From: Adiantum capillus-veneris
Taxonomy: Eukaryota > Streptophyta > Polypodiopsida > Polypodiales > Pteridaceae
Reading direction: 5' to 3'
Length of the DNA stretch: 64,000 nt
NCBI GenBank assembly: GCA_014529385.2
Contig: CM043942.1
Location: 57,353,340 to 57,417,339 of the forward strand
Made by a program: the position numbers and the translations under genes
The notes under the pieces: generated by a model
What the model saw: only the letters and a program-made list of their open reading frames with translations
What the model was told of the DNA's origin: nothing
Databases searched by the model: none
Shown here: one piece after another, positions 31,201 to 41,990 of the stretch
Layout of the letters: every line of letters starts with the position of its first letter
Numbering within the stretch: the first letter of the stretch is position 1

Positions 31201-31977
31201 AAACATATCAACCCCATCAACTACATAATTTGAAAAACGACATAATTCAATAGAAAATTTCTACAAAACAAGATTTTTTCATAAACTTAAACAAATTTTT
31301 CCATAATTTATAATGAAATTTCACATAAGAAATCCTAATTTCTTTTAAAGCATTAATGAAAGTTTAAAGCATGAAATTTTCTTTTTTTAATATACAAAGT
31401 AATTTAAATAAACTTAATATGCATTTAAAGGTTTGAGCACTCACATTAGTACTATTTGAGCAATGAAAGTTGTCGCCTAAGTCCTAGAACCTCCAAAAAC
31501 GAAACACAAACACAAACACAAACACAAACACAAACACAAACACAAAGTTAAATCCTAAACCCTAAATCTACAAGTAAACATGAAAATAATCTTACCTTAG
31601 TGTTATGTGCTAACCCACAAGCAAGATTAGCACCTCCGATGGTGTGTATCGCAGCAGATCTGTGAGAGAGGGTGAAGAGGAGAGCTCGAGATGTGGTACA
31701 AGAATTAGGAGAAATGCGCAAAGAAAGCCCGCGGTTTTCGGTTTTTGTAGGTACCGATGGTACAGCTACCGGTATAGACGTCGGAATAGTCAACGGAAGG
31801 GGTGTCGGAATGCGCATTTGCACTAGAGTCGGAAGACCTGCCGAAATAGGCGTCAAAATTTTGAAAATGAAATTTAAAAAAAAACCTTGGCTCCCTCCAT
31901 AAATACACACACATATATCGACACCCGCCAGTGACGCGGATAATGTGGCGCCGAAATTCAAGTGATCTCTTGTAGTG
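31201..31977. other. CACTA 5' subterminal region and terminus, unit 2
   Basis: It includes a (CACAAA)n run (about 31504-31545). It also has several GTCGG/CGTCGG motifs at 31770-31855, characteristic of CACTA subterminal repeats, and the terminus CTTGTAGTG at 31969-31977 followed by ACA. Confidence 0.55.
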
Positions 31978-32436
31978 ACACCTTAATCTTGTCAATTTTC
32001 TAGTTTGGCATTGCTGTTTTATGTTTGCTGCCTTCATGTGTTGCAACAATCTGGGTCCTAATTTATTAGATCATCACATGCATTGGCATAGTGTGGCTGT
32101 GATGGTATTTTACAAGCTTTTGAAGCTATTAGCAATATGATCTCATGAAGAGGGATTGCATATGAGTGACTCCATCTTGCAACATTCTTCTTGCTATCCA
32201 GGATGTTGTATGTGTTGGAGTGCACTGACTGCACAATATGCCCAACATGCCCAACATGGTTGGATGCTAAATGAAGTCCGTTCCTCAAATGCAATCACCT
32301 TTGCAATATGCGCCTTGAAGATTTGTTGGCATTGGGCAAGACATTTACATGGACAAGAAAATTTGGTGAGAATGCTAGTTGCGGGGCTATTGCGTATAGT
32401 TGCTTGGCATTGCTTTGATCGACATGCATGCAAGGG

Positions 32437-32510
<74 letters not shown>

Positions 32511-33145
32511 TAGCAGATACCTTACCTTGCGCTCCTTGCTCGCTCAAGTCTCCAGCTTGCACAGTGCAAAGCTTTCTTTATACAAGCGCTAGTTTTATTA
32601 CAAGCATGCAACATATATGGCTCAAAAGGAACGCACGAAAGGCATGCCGTGCCAACAAAAGCATGCATCAGTAATGGATATAGAGCTCGTTGGTGGTTTT
32701 AGTTTTAGAGCTAATGTAGGATGTATTTTACACCAAGACAATCGTTGTAAGGTTTGCCTTTTCTCTAAGATTCGATATCTGAGCTCTACATTTAGACTTA
32801 AGTTTTGGTATTCCACGTTGAATGTTAGAATGCAATTGCGATATCAAGATGAAAAATCTGCAAGCATTTAAGCCTATCATGCCCATGAACAAGAACACAC
32901 CAAATCCATTTTGGAAGGAGAATCTTTCGTTTGGAATTGATGAATCATTTGATGAACAAAATGTTGTTCATTGTCAAAATGAATGTGGAAGACTCAATAT
33001 AGATAAGGATGGTCATTATAGTAGTCATGAGCTATTGCCAGAAGTCAGAGAAGATATGACAAGATGGTTATCACAACAGAAATGACTTGTTGGCAGAAAT
33101 CAGAGAAGATATAATGATGGAGTTTGCAGCGAATATGATTGACGT
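31978..33145. other. sequence outside the CACTA terminus, unit 2: small ORFs
   Basis: It carries frames at 32617-32871 and 32822-33085. The latter, 87 codons, includes NPFWKENLSFGIDESF and ends with ELLPEVREDMTRWLSQQK. A GA run is at 32436-32507. F1b is inserted at 33145/33146, and the same peptide pattern resumes at 39469. Confidence 0.5.
32436..32507 (+). repeat. (GA)n microsatellite
   Basis: GA repeat with AAG-type breaks near 32444 and 32468, the counterpart of the run at 27944-28018. Confidence 0.97.
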
Positions 33146-33787
33146 TGATAGCCGTTTTTCGGCTCTCTGTGATTGCCATAGGGAGTTATCCCCCCCTATC
33201 AAATCACTCAAACACTGTGGTTACCCTCACCCTTTCACTGTATATAGGTGCGTGTGAGTTAGGGGACTTTTCCCATATTTCCTTATTGAAATAAAAAACC
33301 TCAATTAGCTAGTCATTGGCTAGTTGAGCCAATAAATAAATAAATAAATAAATAATATAAGTATATTATGGCCCATGCGTATGTAAATATTTCTTTGTAT
33401 ATAGGGCCTAAATAAAAGATTTTTTCATAATTATTTTGGTATTTATTTAAATATTTCTACCTAGGTGTGTGTTATTTATGCTATGTACATTGACTCACCA
33501 TTACCATATTCTTTCTTATCATTTTGCATACTCTTTATTCCATATAAAAAGAATTTCATGCAAGTTTCTCTTATTTTTGGTGTAACTCCATCCCAACAAA
33601 AATCCAAAAAAACTAGTTCTATTTATGTGTATATTTTTTTCACTATTGTGATTTTTTCCTTCCTACATATATTCTCTATTACTCTCATAAATTAGACCAC
33701 AAAAAATATTCATCTTTTATGGTAGACTTATAATGAGAGAGATTTATTTTGACCCTTTATATTTTTTCCACCTATATTATTTATATT
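33146..33787 (+). repeat. F1b 5' LTR remnant
   Basis: It begins TGATAGCCG and runs colinear with 36853-37500. It breaks at about 33787, where LTR sequence (TATTTATATTT) is fused to the reverse transcriptase segment encoding VDYRPLNEAT. Confidence 0.9.
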
Positions 33788-33788
33788 T

Positions 33789-34332
33789 ATGTGGATACCG
33801 TCCACTCAATGAGGCAACAAAAAGAGATCACTTTCCCCTCCCATTTCAAGATGAGATACTAAATGAGGTAGCTAGTCGTGAGAAGACACTGTGTGTGATG
33901 GCTACTCAGGCTACTTTCAAATAGGTATTGCATTGGAAGATCAATGAAAACAACCTTTATCACTCCTTGGGGTTGTTATGCTTTTAGAGTCATGCCATTT
34001 GGTCTGACAAATGCTCCTGCAACATTCCAACGTTTCATGAACATGGTGTTTCAAGCATTCTTTGGAAAGTCAATTAGGGTGTTCATTGATGATTTCTGCA
34101 TTTATAGCTCAAAATCATTGCATCTACAAAGGGTAGAAGAAGGTTTAAAGAAGCTCTACGACATGGGAGGTCAACTCAACCCCGAAAAGTGTCACATAGC
34201 TGAGGATGAAGTGATCTTGCTTGGTCACAAGGTTTCCTATAAAGGCATTGAGGTGGATCCTTCAAAGGCAAAGGCTCTTATTGAGCTCCCTCACCCAAGA
34301 ATCTCAAAGAGGTCATATCATTCATTCAAAAA
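33789..34332 (+). pseudogene. reverse transcriptase of F1b (5'-truncated)
   Basis: The fragment starts at the conserved YRPLNEATKRDHFPLPFQDEI segment, with a lost base at its very start. It contains a TAG and shift near 33921 and then runs openly from 33944 with TTFITPWGCYAFRVMPFGL, TNAPATFQRFMN and the catalytic box FIDDFCIYSS (FIDD at 34082-34093), followed by GGQLNPEKCHIAEDEVILLGH. The palm is normal for Ty3 elements. Fingers and upstream domains are missing. Confidence 0.9.
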
Positions 34333-35340
34333 GTGAAGTATATGTCACGCTTTATTCACTTAGCTTCGGAGTTGCTTCATCCTTTGCAAAAGTTGACACA
34401 ACAAGTAGAATTTGCATGGTCTGATGAGCTTGAAGAGTATTTTTGTAACATTAAAGTCATTTTGTCAGAGCTACCAACACTCATGCCTCCTTGTTGGGAG
34501 TACACATTCTTTGTTAGCTCTAGTGTTGGAAGGGAAACAATTGGTGCTGTGTTGCTACAACAAGATCCCCACAGTACAAGGATGCGACCCATCTACTTTG
34601 CTAGTAGGGTCATGAATGCTTTGGAGAGAGACTACACAAAAGCAGAACTCATGATGCTTTTCTCTCATGTTTGCGGTGAGAAAGTTTAGATCCTACCTGC
34701 TACCAAAACCTTTTGTAATTTCACTGCAGAGAATTTGTTCCCTTGGGTGTCATCTCAAATGAATCTTAGTACTAGGATCTCAAAGTGGATTATGGAGTTG
34801 CAAGAGTTTCAATACTCTTTCAAGGTAGAAGATAGTGTGCGTGCACAATTGGCAGGGATTTCTCACTTATAGGGTGCATGAAAAGGAGATTAAGGTGCCT
34901 GAAGTAAAGACCCTACCATTACTATCACCAAAAAGTATTCCTAATGATTTTACCTTGTTCTTTGATGGAGCTTTTCGTCGAGCCACAGGAAAAGCAGGGG
35001 GAGGGCTAGTGTTGCTCAACCAAGTGGAGAGGTGGTCATGAAGAGAAGTTCAATCTACCAAGTTCAGCTAGCAACAATGAGCAGAATACGACACACTAAT
35101 TCATGGTTTGAAGATGTGCATTGGCCAAGGGATACAACGCCTCATGGTAAAGGGAGATGCACTTCTCATTGTTAAACAGATTTTAGGCATTTGGGCATGC
35201 AAGAATGAAGCTTACGGACAAAAGTTCATGCCATTTGTAGATTGTTTAATCCAATTGAAGAAGTGCAACTATATCATATTCATAGGAAACAGAATGATGA
35301 AGATGCCGGTTTACTTGCACATCAAGTAGTTACATGTGTT
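34333..35340 (+). pseudogene. dual RNase H region of F1b
   Basis: The first RNase H shows SVGRETIGAVLLQQDP and MRPIYFASRVMNALERDY up to 34689, then a frameshift. The remainder (ISKWIMELQEFQYSFKVEDS) is near 34770-34840. A second RNase H starts at LFFDGAFRRATG near 34960, has a shifted NEAEYD-like block near 35075-35105, and continues with MVKGDALLIVKQILG near 35145. Several frameshifts are present. Confidence 0.85.
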
Positions 35341-35400
35341 GAGAAAGAAGTGCAGGTCATCATGGTGGCAGCAGCTGTCAAGCAACCGTGATACCAGGGA

Positions 35401-36824
35401 TTGGAGTCATTGGCTCCCATTATGGGCTACATTTTGGAGGGTGAGTTTCCACAAGACTTCACGAAGGCTCAGAAGAGGAGACTCATGAAGAAGTCAAGTT
35501 TTTATCTCTTTCTAGAAGGCTCCCTCTATCAAAGAGGGAAGGATCAAGTGTGCAGAAGAGTACCAACTATTGAGGAAATTCCAGCCATTCTAAAAGGTTT
35601 GCATGAAGAGGCATGTGGTGGTCATTTTGCCCAAGAATCAACTGTGAAGAAGATTTTGCTTGCGGGGTATGTTTGGCCAAGCTTGCATGTGGATGTTCAA
35701 CATTGGTGTAAAAGCTTTCACAATTGTCAGATAAATGGAAATAGAAGGTTGGTGCATGGCCCGAGGCAAATAGTGCTTGCAAATGGACCCTTTGAAAAGT
35801 GGGGCATTGATGCTATGGGTCCTCTGCCTAGGACAAAAAATGGTAAACTCTACATTCTAGTGGCTGTAGACTATAGACTAGGTGGGTGGAAGCTCAAAGT
35901 GTGGCAAGAGTGAATGAGAGGACAGTTAGCAAGTTTGTGTACAATCACATTTGTTGCAGATTTGGCACACCTTTGGAGATTGTTTCTGATAATGGTCCAC
36001 GGTTTAGGAAGGGCCTGCTCACAGAAGTTTGTGAAGAGCTTCACATTCTACATCGTCATAGCACACCATACTACCCACAGTCAAATGGTTTGGTGGAGAA
36101 GGCTAATGGTGTCATTGCAGGAATCATTAGAAAGATGGTGCAAAACAAGACAAAATTATGGGATGACTTCTTGGATGGTGCCTTGTGGGCATATCGAACC
36201 ACATATAGGGAAGCCACGGAGTTCACACCATTTCACTTGGTCTATGGTCAAGAGGCTTTGCAGCCTATCGAGCTCAACATTCCAACAATGCGACTTCATG
36301 GCAAAGGAGCACAAGATGATCAAGAGGTATGGATGGATCGACTTCTTACGTTAGTGGAGCTTGAGTGGAAAAGAGAAGCAGCATATGAGTGCTACAAGAG
36401 GAAAGCCACACAGAAAAAGGAGAAGCTTGACAAGAAACTGAAGGACAAAGGCATCAATGAAGGAGATCTTGTGCTAAGGTATGACAATCAACTCGATAAT
36501 CGTTTTGATACCAAGTTTGAAACTAGATGGCAAGGGCCATACATAGTCAAGAAGGCTTTCAATTCTAGTTACTATCAGCTTATGGACTTGAATGGTAAAG
36601 AGCACTCCAGGAAGGTAAATGGGTATCGCTTGAAGCCCTATTTGAGTCGCCTTCTACCAAAGGATCTACCAAAGATCTGTCCAAAGGCCGCTGTCTCATG
36701 TAAGTATTGTTACATGAAGCATGAGTGTAACTCCAGCCAAAATTTTGAGGGGCCAAACAATGAAAATCTCGTCAAGGACTCTGAAGCACTCTCTTTGGAA
36801 AAGATTCTTTATGATGGTACATGA
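35401..36824 (+). pseudogene. integrase of F1b (one frameshift)
   Basis: The first frame (35401-35913) carries the zinc module (LHEEACGGHF ... VQHWCKSFHNCQ) and the first catalytic Asp in WGIDAMG (35809-35811). After a small deletion near 35875 the second frame (35886-36824) carries the second Asp (VSDNGPRF, 35988-35990) and the Glu (GLVEKANG, 36096-36098), giving the canonical D-35-E spacing. The C-terminal domain with LVLRYDNQLDNRFDTKFETRWQGPY and HSRKVNGYRLKPY follows. The ORF ends 28 bp before the 3' LTR. Only one frame change separates it from a full protein. Confidence 0.9.
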
Positions 36825-36837
36825 ATATACCATCATC

Positions 36838-36852
36838 CTGGGGGAGGGCTAA
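36838..36852 (+). other. polypurine tract of F1b
   Basis: CTGGGGGAGGGCTAA lies immediately before the TGATAGCC start of the 3' LTR. Confidence 0.7.
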
Positions 36853-38571
36853 TGATAGCCGTTTTTCGGCTCTCTGTGATTGCCATAGTGAGTTATCCCC
36901 CCCTATCAAATCACTCAAACACTGTGGTTACCCTCACCCTTTCACTGTATATAGGTGCGTGTGAGTTAGGGGACTTTTCCCATATTTCCTTATTGAAATA
37001 AAAAACCTCAATTAGCTAGTCATTGGGCTAGTTGAGCCAATAAATAAATAAATAATAAATAAATAATATAAGTATATTATGGCCCATGCGTATGTAAATA
37101 TTTCTTTGTATATAGGGCCTAAATAAAAGATTTTTTCATAATTATTTTGGTATTTATTTAAATATTTCTACCTAGGTGTGTGTTATTTATGCTATGTACA
37201 TTGAATCACCATTACCATATTCTTTCTTATCATTTTGCATACTCTTTATTCCATATAAAAAGAATTTCATGCAAGCTTCTCTTTTTTTTGGTGTAACTCC
37301 ATCCCAACAAAAATCCAAAAAAACTAGTTCTATTTATGTGTATATTTTTTTCACTATTGTGATTTTTTCCTTCCTACATATATTCTCTATTACTCTCATA
37401 AATTAGACCACTAAAAATATTCATCTTTTTATGGTAGACTTATAATGAGAGAGATTTATTTTGACCCCTTTATATTTTTTCCACCTATATTATTTATATT
37501 TGACATGTACATATTTTTTAGACCCCTCAATATTTGATTTTCTTAGTTGTACTATTCACTTATATCATGATCTCAACAATATCTTCAATTATAGACCTAC
37601 CAAATAAGGTCAAGGGTAGGTGGCATGCATACATGCACTATGGAGGGCTCACTCTTGGAGGTATTCAAAAGAATCATCCAAAGAAGGACCCCACAAGGAC
37701 CTTGTGCAATGGAAAAAAACGGTCGGTTTTGCTGAATTTTTAAAATTCACTTGCTCTCCGAATTTGAAAAGGTGATACAAACAAAAGTTGTAGCTCGTGG
37801 GCTGAACTTTTGCCTCAAATGTTTTTTTTTTTTTTTTGAGCTACGAGCTGTGAGCTATGATTTTATTAGTGGACCCAGTTTTCCCATACTATGCAGCCAC
37901 ACTCTCTCTTCCACTTTATCATTTTCCTCTTTCACACACACTTCTCCACTCATCATCCCCACCTCTCTCACCACTCCTCTCTGCACCCTACTCACCTTCT
38001 CCTCAACCTTGAAGAATGAGAGAAACCATGGTGAACTCATACCTCTCACACACAATTCCATTCCAAAATTGACCACCTAGTCTCATTTTTCCTCCTCCAA
38101 TTTACCCATATCTATCAAAAAAACCACAAAATTCAGCCTCTTCTCTTAAAAGACAGCATCATGGTGGTTGATTACTCAGCTTCAATTACCTTGTCTCTCA
38201 AGGAAGGTCAAGAGTGGAGAAAAAATGTACCGTCAAAGCTAGTGGACCGTCAACAAGCGTCAAAATTTGCCCTACTCAAGACACTTGGAGCATCAACCTT
38301 GTAAGAAATCCACCTTTTCTTACCTCTTAAGAGTTTTTCTTCCTTATTTGTATCCTACATGGATACTCCCATTGTAAATATCCAATTCCATTTGTAAATT
38401 AATACTAACTCTACTAACACTAACCCACTATGAAAAGTCCTATCACCTCCATTTCTCTCCTCTCTCTTTCCCCACCAACTTCTTGATAATTCCAAGCAAA
38501 AGAAATTAGATAAATTGCTGAAAATCTAACCCAACCATGGTTAGAGGAGTAACCCTAGCCTTCAAAATTGC

Positions 38572-38579
38572 TATAAAAG
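38572..38579 (+). promoter_or_regulatory. TATA box of the F1b 3' LTR
   Basis: TATAAAAG is followed by GAGGGTGTAGC. It lies in the segment that is unlike F1a. Confidence 0.5.
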
Positions 38580-39234
38580 GAGGGTGTAGCTAGCACAAAA
38601 GGGGGAGCCATAAGCAAGAGCACTATGCTATAGCTTGAGAAGCCAAGCTCAACCTCTCTAGAAGGAGCTCTTGAGTGGAAGCTCATTGTCTTATGCATGT
38701 GCATGTGTTGTAATAGGGGATTAGCAAGGGAACTCTATGCCATTGTAAGAGAGAGAGTGATCATTCAATTGAGAGTAGGAAATCTATCATTTCTCCTACT
38801 AGTGTAAGCCCAACATTCGCTGAATCAAGGAGGGTGGATTTGGACTAAGCTTGGATACTTTGTCTCCCTTACAACGTGAAGTAATGGACAACAATGATGC
38901 GTAAGGGTCTTGGTGTTTTTTGTTAAGTTCTTGATAGCTTGTCTCTGATGTTGTCGTCAATCTAGCCATAAATCCCACATACTGTAAGAGGGCGACAGGG
39001 TGGAGAGGACTCCCCTGGCCTTAAGACAGTGATTGGGGTGGCTTTTCTTGTGATGTGTTGTGGTGAAATTTACGCAAGCTATGTTGAACAAATACTAATC
39101 TCACTTTGATTTGTCATGACAGATTTGTAAGAAGGTATTAATGCAACAAGCACCCCCTCCCCCTTTCTCTCTCTTTCTTAAATATATAGTTGTGTTTGCT
39201 TGATCATTGCCGATACGTTTCAAAGCAGCCCGAG

Positions 39235-39235
<1 letters not shown>

Positions 39236-39297
<62 letters not shown>
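39236..39297 (+). repeat. (CT)n microsatellite
   Basis: About 30 uninterrupted CT units in the F1b LTR. Confidence 0.98.
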
Positions 39298-39298
<1 letters not shown>

Positions 39299-39304
39299 AC
39301 GCGT

Positions 39305-39336
39305 CCTAGTTCGCATCCAAAACTAGGTGGTGCCCC
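39305..39336 (+). promoter_or_regulatory. U5 stem-loop plus TGGTGCCCC box (F1b 3' LTR)
   Basis: The stem CCTAGTT/AACTAGG is at 39305-39327, with a loop that differs from F1a at several positions; the box is at 39328-39336. TAGAGG is at 39430-39435, 33 nt before the LTR end. Confidence 0.6.
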
Positions 39337-40167
39337 AAATTTTTGTAGGGTTAGGTTGCGGGTTTGTGTGTGTGTTGTTTTTTTCCAACCCTAACCCAAT
39401 TGAGCAGCACGGGAGCCTTGAAGGGTGTCTAGAGGTTGCTCTTCTTGTTGCCCGCCCGGACCGCCTCAACGCATTGATGGGAATCGCAATAGACATGATC
39501 GAGGTGATAACACAAGTGAACATGACAACCGACATGACACTCGAAGACTCGAAAGAGATGAAGATGTTCATCACAATAGGTATGAGTTCTTGGCAGAAAT
39601 TAGAGAAGACATGATCATGGAGATCACAGCACACATGATCGACGCATTGATAGGAATTGTGATAGGCATGGTCAAAAAGATAGCACAACTGGATACGACA
39701 ACCTACAGGATGGACATCACAGTAGACATGAGTGACATGATGATGACAATCGACATGTTTGCCATGCTGATAGAAATTGTGGAAGATTTGAGATACAGAT
39801 TGCAACAGACATGACGATGGACATCATAATAGACATGAGCGTGAGAGCATGTTTGAAAGATGAAGAGACCATGAGAGAGAGAATATATATAACGAGGATC
39901 GTAGGGGGTGGTGATCAACAGACTCACAAAGCATGATGTTTGAAAGCATAGATACAATGGATATGCTAGCAGTGATGACTCTAACAAACACAAAGATAAA
40001 AGACCATGCAACTAAGTTGAAAGAAGAGGATAAACTTTAGAAGTATTGGTGATGGTCAAAAAATAGTTGCTAGCAAATGACGATGATGATGAACGCAAAG
40101 ACCGAAGTAGGAGGAATGGAAATGGTAGAAGGCGTAATTCTTGTAAAAGGCATTGACAACAGGAAAT

Positions 40168-40208
<41 letters not shown>
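40168..40208 (+). repeat. (AG)n microsatellite
   Basis: About 20 AG units inside the relic region. Confidence 0.97.
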
Positions 40209-40210
<2 letters not shown>

Positions 40211-40325
40211 ACTACACCTACTTGGTTACTGAGGTAGATGAAAGAGATCTTTTTTGGCTACTCCTTGGGCCCTAATTGGAGTGGCTCTCCGTAAACTTCA
40301 AGAACTGCCCCAAAGAGAGTGAGTT

Positions 40326-40328
<3 letters not shown>

Positions 40329-40413
<85 letters not shown>
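40329..40413 (+). repeat. compound (TA)n(TG)n microsatellite
   Basis: A TA run with one TTA break (to about 40381) passes directly into a TG run (to about 40413). Confidence 0.97.
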
Positions 40414-40417
<4 letters not shown>

Positions 40418-40740
40418 TGTGAGGTAGTAGATAGACAATATAGGCAATTCAACCTATCCCGAGAGCAAGAGCATTAGAAGTAGTGCAGGTAATGGTAGGC
40501 TTGATAGCAAAAGTGACCGCGATAGTCAACATACGAGCAAGAGTCATAGAAGGTATGACAATGGAGCTCAAAATAGACATGATCAATGCATTGATGGGGA
40601 TCACATGGTTATCATGCTAGCAGAACTGAATGTGACAGTTGATGCTATGGTGGAAGTCTTGAAAGAGATCAAGGTGGATATTACAACAGACACGAGTGAC
40701 TATGGATCGCTTATCTGAGGCTAAAAGCAGGCTTTGGTGG

Positions 40741-41001
40741 TACAAGATGTTCTTGCTTTAAGTTTGGTAATCTATGATAGTTTGGTACTGTGTTAGAATT
40801 TTTTTTTGGTACTATATTTATGTGTGTTATCTGAGGTTATTTTGCTCTAATTTATAATGCACTATTTTGATAGATGGAGCTGTATAAAATATTCAAGGAT
40901 ACTTACCCTACAGTGAGGTCGTTGCTTAGATCCTTGATGTGCAAAAATAATTCTTTGTTTGGAAGTTAAAAGAGTGGTATATGTGCTGTGGTGCGTATCT
41001 A
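40741..41001. other. unassigned spacer
   Basis: I see no gene or repeat here. The sequence before 40760 may be the tail of the preceding relic. Confidence 0.4.
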
Positions 41002-41119
41002 TGAGACCCTGGGAACAACACATGCAACTCTCCACCCAACCTTGCTATGTGTAGACTCATAGCTTACTAAAATATAGCACCCCTTGAACACATGTGAGTT
41101 CTGGCCCTTGGCCTTGGCA
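41002..41119 (-). repeat. 3' LTR of the minus-strand element
   Basis: It matches 45484-45601 at most positions (TGAGACCCTGGGAACA..., ACTCTCCACCCAACCT, TAGACTCATAGC). The right boundary is approximate. Confidence 0.75.
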
Positions 41120-41733
41120 TTACTCCGTTGGAGAAGCGTTTTTGTTCTAAAAAATGAAAATGATAATATCTTCGTAAGAACACTAATTTTTTTCACAGTG
41201 ATATCCTTCATGGATCCAATTGTCCCTTTAACCAAAACACGGTTCATTAGGAGGTTCTATGAAATCAAGAACATTTTGATTTTCTACATTGTTGTCCTTT
41301 GCAATTGTCTTGTGTAATCGGCGCATATACGACATAGCATATAGACTCCATTTAGAACTCACTTGAGTATGCTAAACGAGTTACTACAACTAAGAGGTGT
41401 CTAAAAGAATAATTGTTCCCACTTTCCATGAAAGTAACGGACTGACATAACTCATCAGCAAAGGACAAGTCCTTGACTTGTTATCATTTTTCATTAGTAG
41501 ACAACACCACCATAACTAAAATTCAAGTTTGAGGACCTGACCTAAATATGAAGAGACTAAACTTAGTCGCAACATGCTTAGCCTCATGGTAAGAAAACTC
41601 CAACTAGAGAGATAATCTTTCGAACTTGATTTCTTATTTCTCATAACATATCCTTTAGCACAAGATTAACACTTGTAAACTACTTATCAACCTCTAGATG
41701 TACTGATAGTACTGAGTTGTGTTTTCCCAAAAA

Positions 41734-41990
41734 TTATTGGTAAAAGTGGATCACAATTCCTTGCAACATTGTTGAGTAATCAACAATGTTATGAACAACC
41801 AATGTGGTTAACAATAGAATGTTTAATCGCTTATCTACCATCACCCAAACCGAGCCATATCCTCTATTGGTGATTGGTAGACCCACAACTAAACTCGTAG
41901 AGATACTGCACATAAGGTACAAAATGCTTCATAAGCTATCCATTCCATGAATTTGTATGCTGTTCAAAATCAGCCTTGGCTAAACACCAT
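41734..41990 (-). pseudogene. integrase-core relic of the minus-strand element
   Basis: The frame contains VVGLPITNRGYGSVWVMVDK, which resembles the start of the integrase core in plant Ty3 chromovirus-type elements (GLP-T-RG-DSVWVMVDR), followed by degraded sequence. The first catalytic Asp region would lie just upstream and is not readable. This is the only coding match I can support in the element. Confidence 0.5.

Larger units (their letters stand above)
29006..33488 (+). repeat. tandem duplication, unit 2
   Basis: It is a copy of 24531-29002 with small indels. Because it includes the beginning of F1b's 5' LTR, the duplication happened after F1b inserted. Confidence 0.93.
33146..39468 (+). 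mobile_element. F1b: Tat-type Ty3/gypsy element with large internal deletion
   Basis: The 5' LTR is kept for only about 640 bp. A deletion then removed the rest of it together with primer site, Gag, protease and the start of reverse transcriptase. Reverse transcriptase, dual RNase H, integrase, purine tract and a full 3' LTR remain. The flanks read ACGT before 33146 and ACGC after 39468, a probable 4-bp target duplication with one change. It shares LTR family with F1a and so shows what kind of enzymes F1a would need. Confidence 0.9.
36853..39468 (+). repeat. F1b 3' LTR (2616 bp)
   Basis: The first ~1.1 kb and the last ~170 bp match the F1a 3' LTR. The middle (about 37950-39290), including the TATA region, differs strongly, so the LTR looks mosaic. 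A (CT)n run lies at 39236-39297, just before the U5 stem-loop. Confidence 0.88.
39469..40740 (+). pseudogene. relic of an Arg/Ser/Asp-rich coding sequence
   Basis: Short stretches in changing frames share one style: NRHDRGDNTSEHDNRHDTRR just after the LTR, RLERDEDVHHNRYEFLAEIREDM near 39540-39610, KHRYNGYASSDDSNKHKDKR near 39947, DDDDERKDRSRRNGNGRRRN near 40081, and SKSDRDSQHTSKSHRRYDN near 40510. Such RD/RS-rich sequence is typical of nuclear RNA-processing proteins, but here it is repetitive, full of stops and interrupted by microsatellites. The same relic begins left of F1b (before 33146). I cannot name the source gene. Simple repeat expansion of an AGACATGA-type unit is an alternative explanation for 39480-39830. 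Confidence 0.4.
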
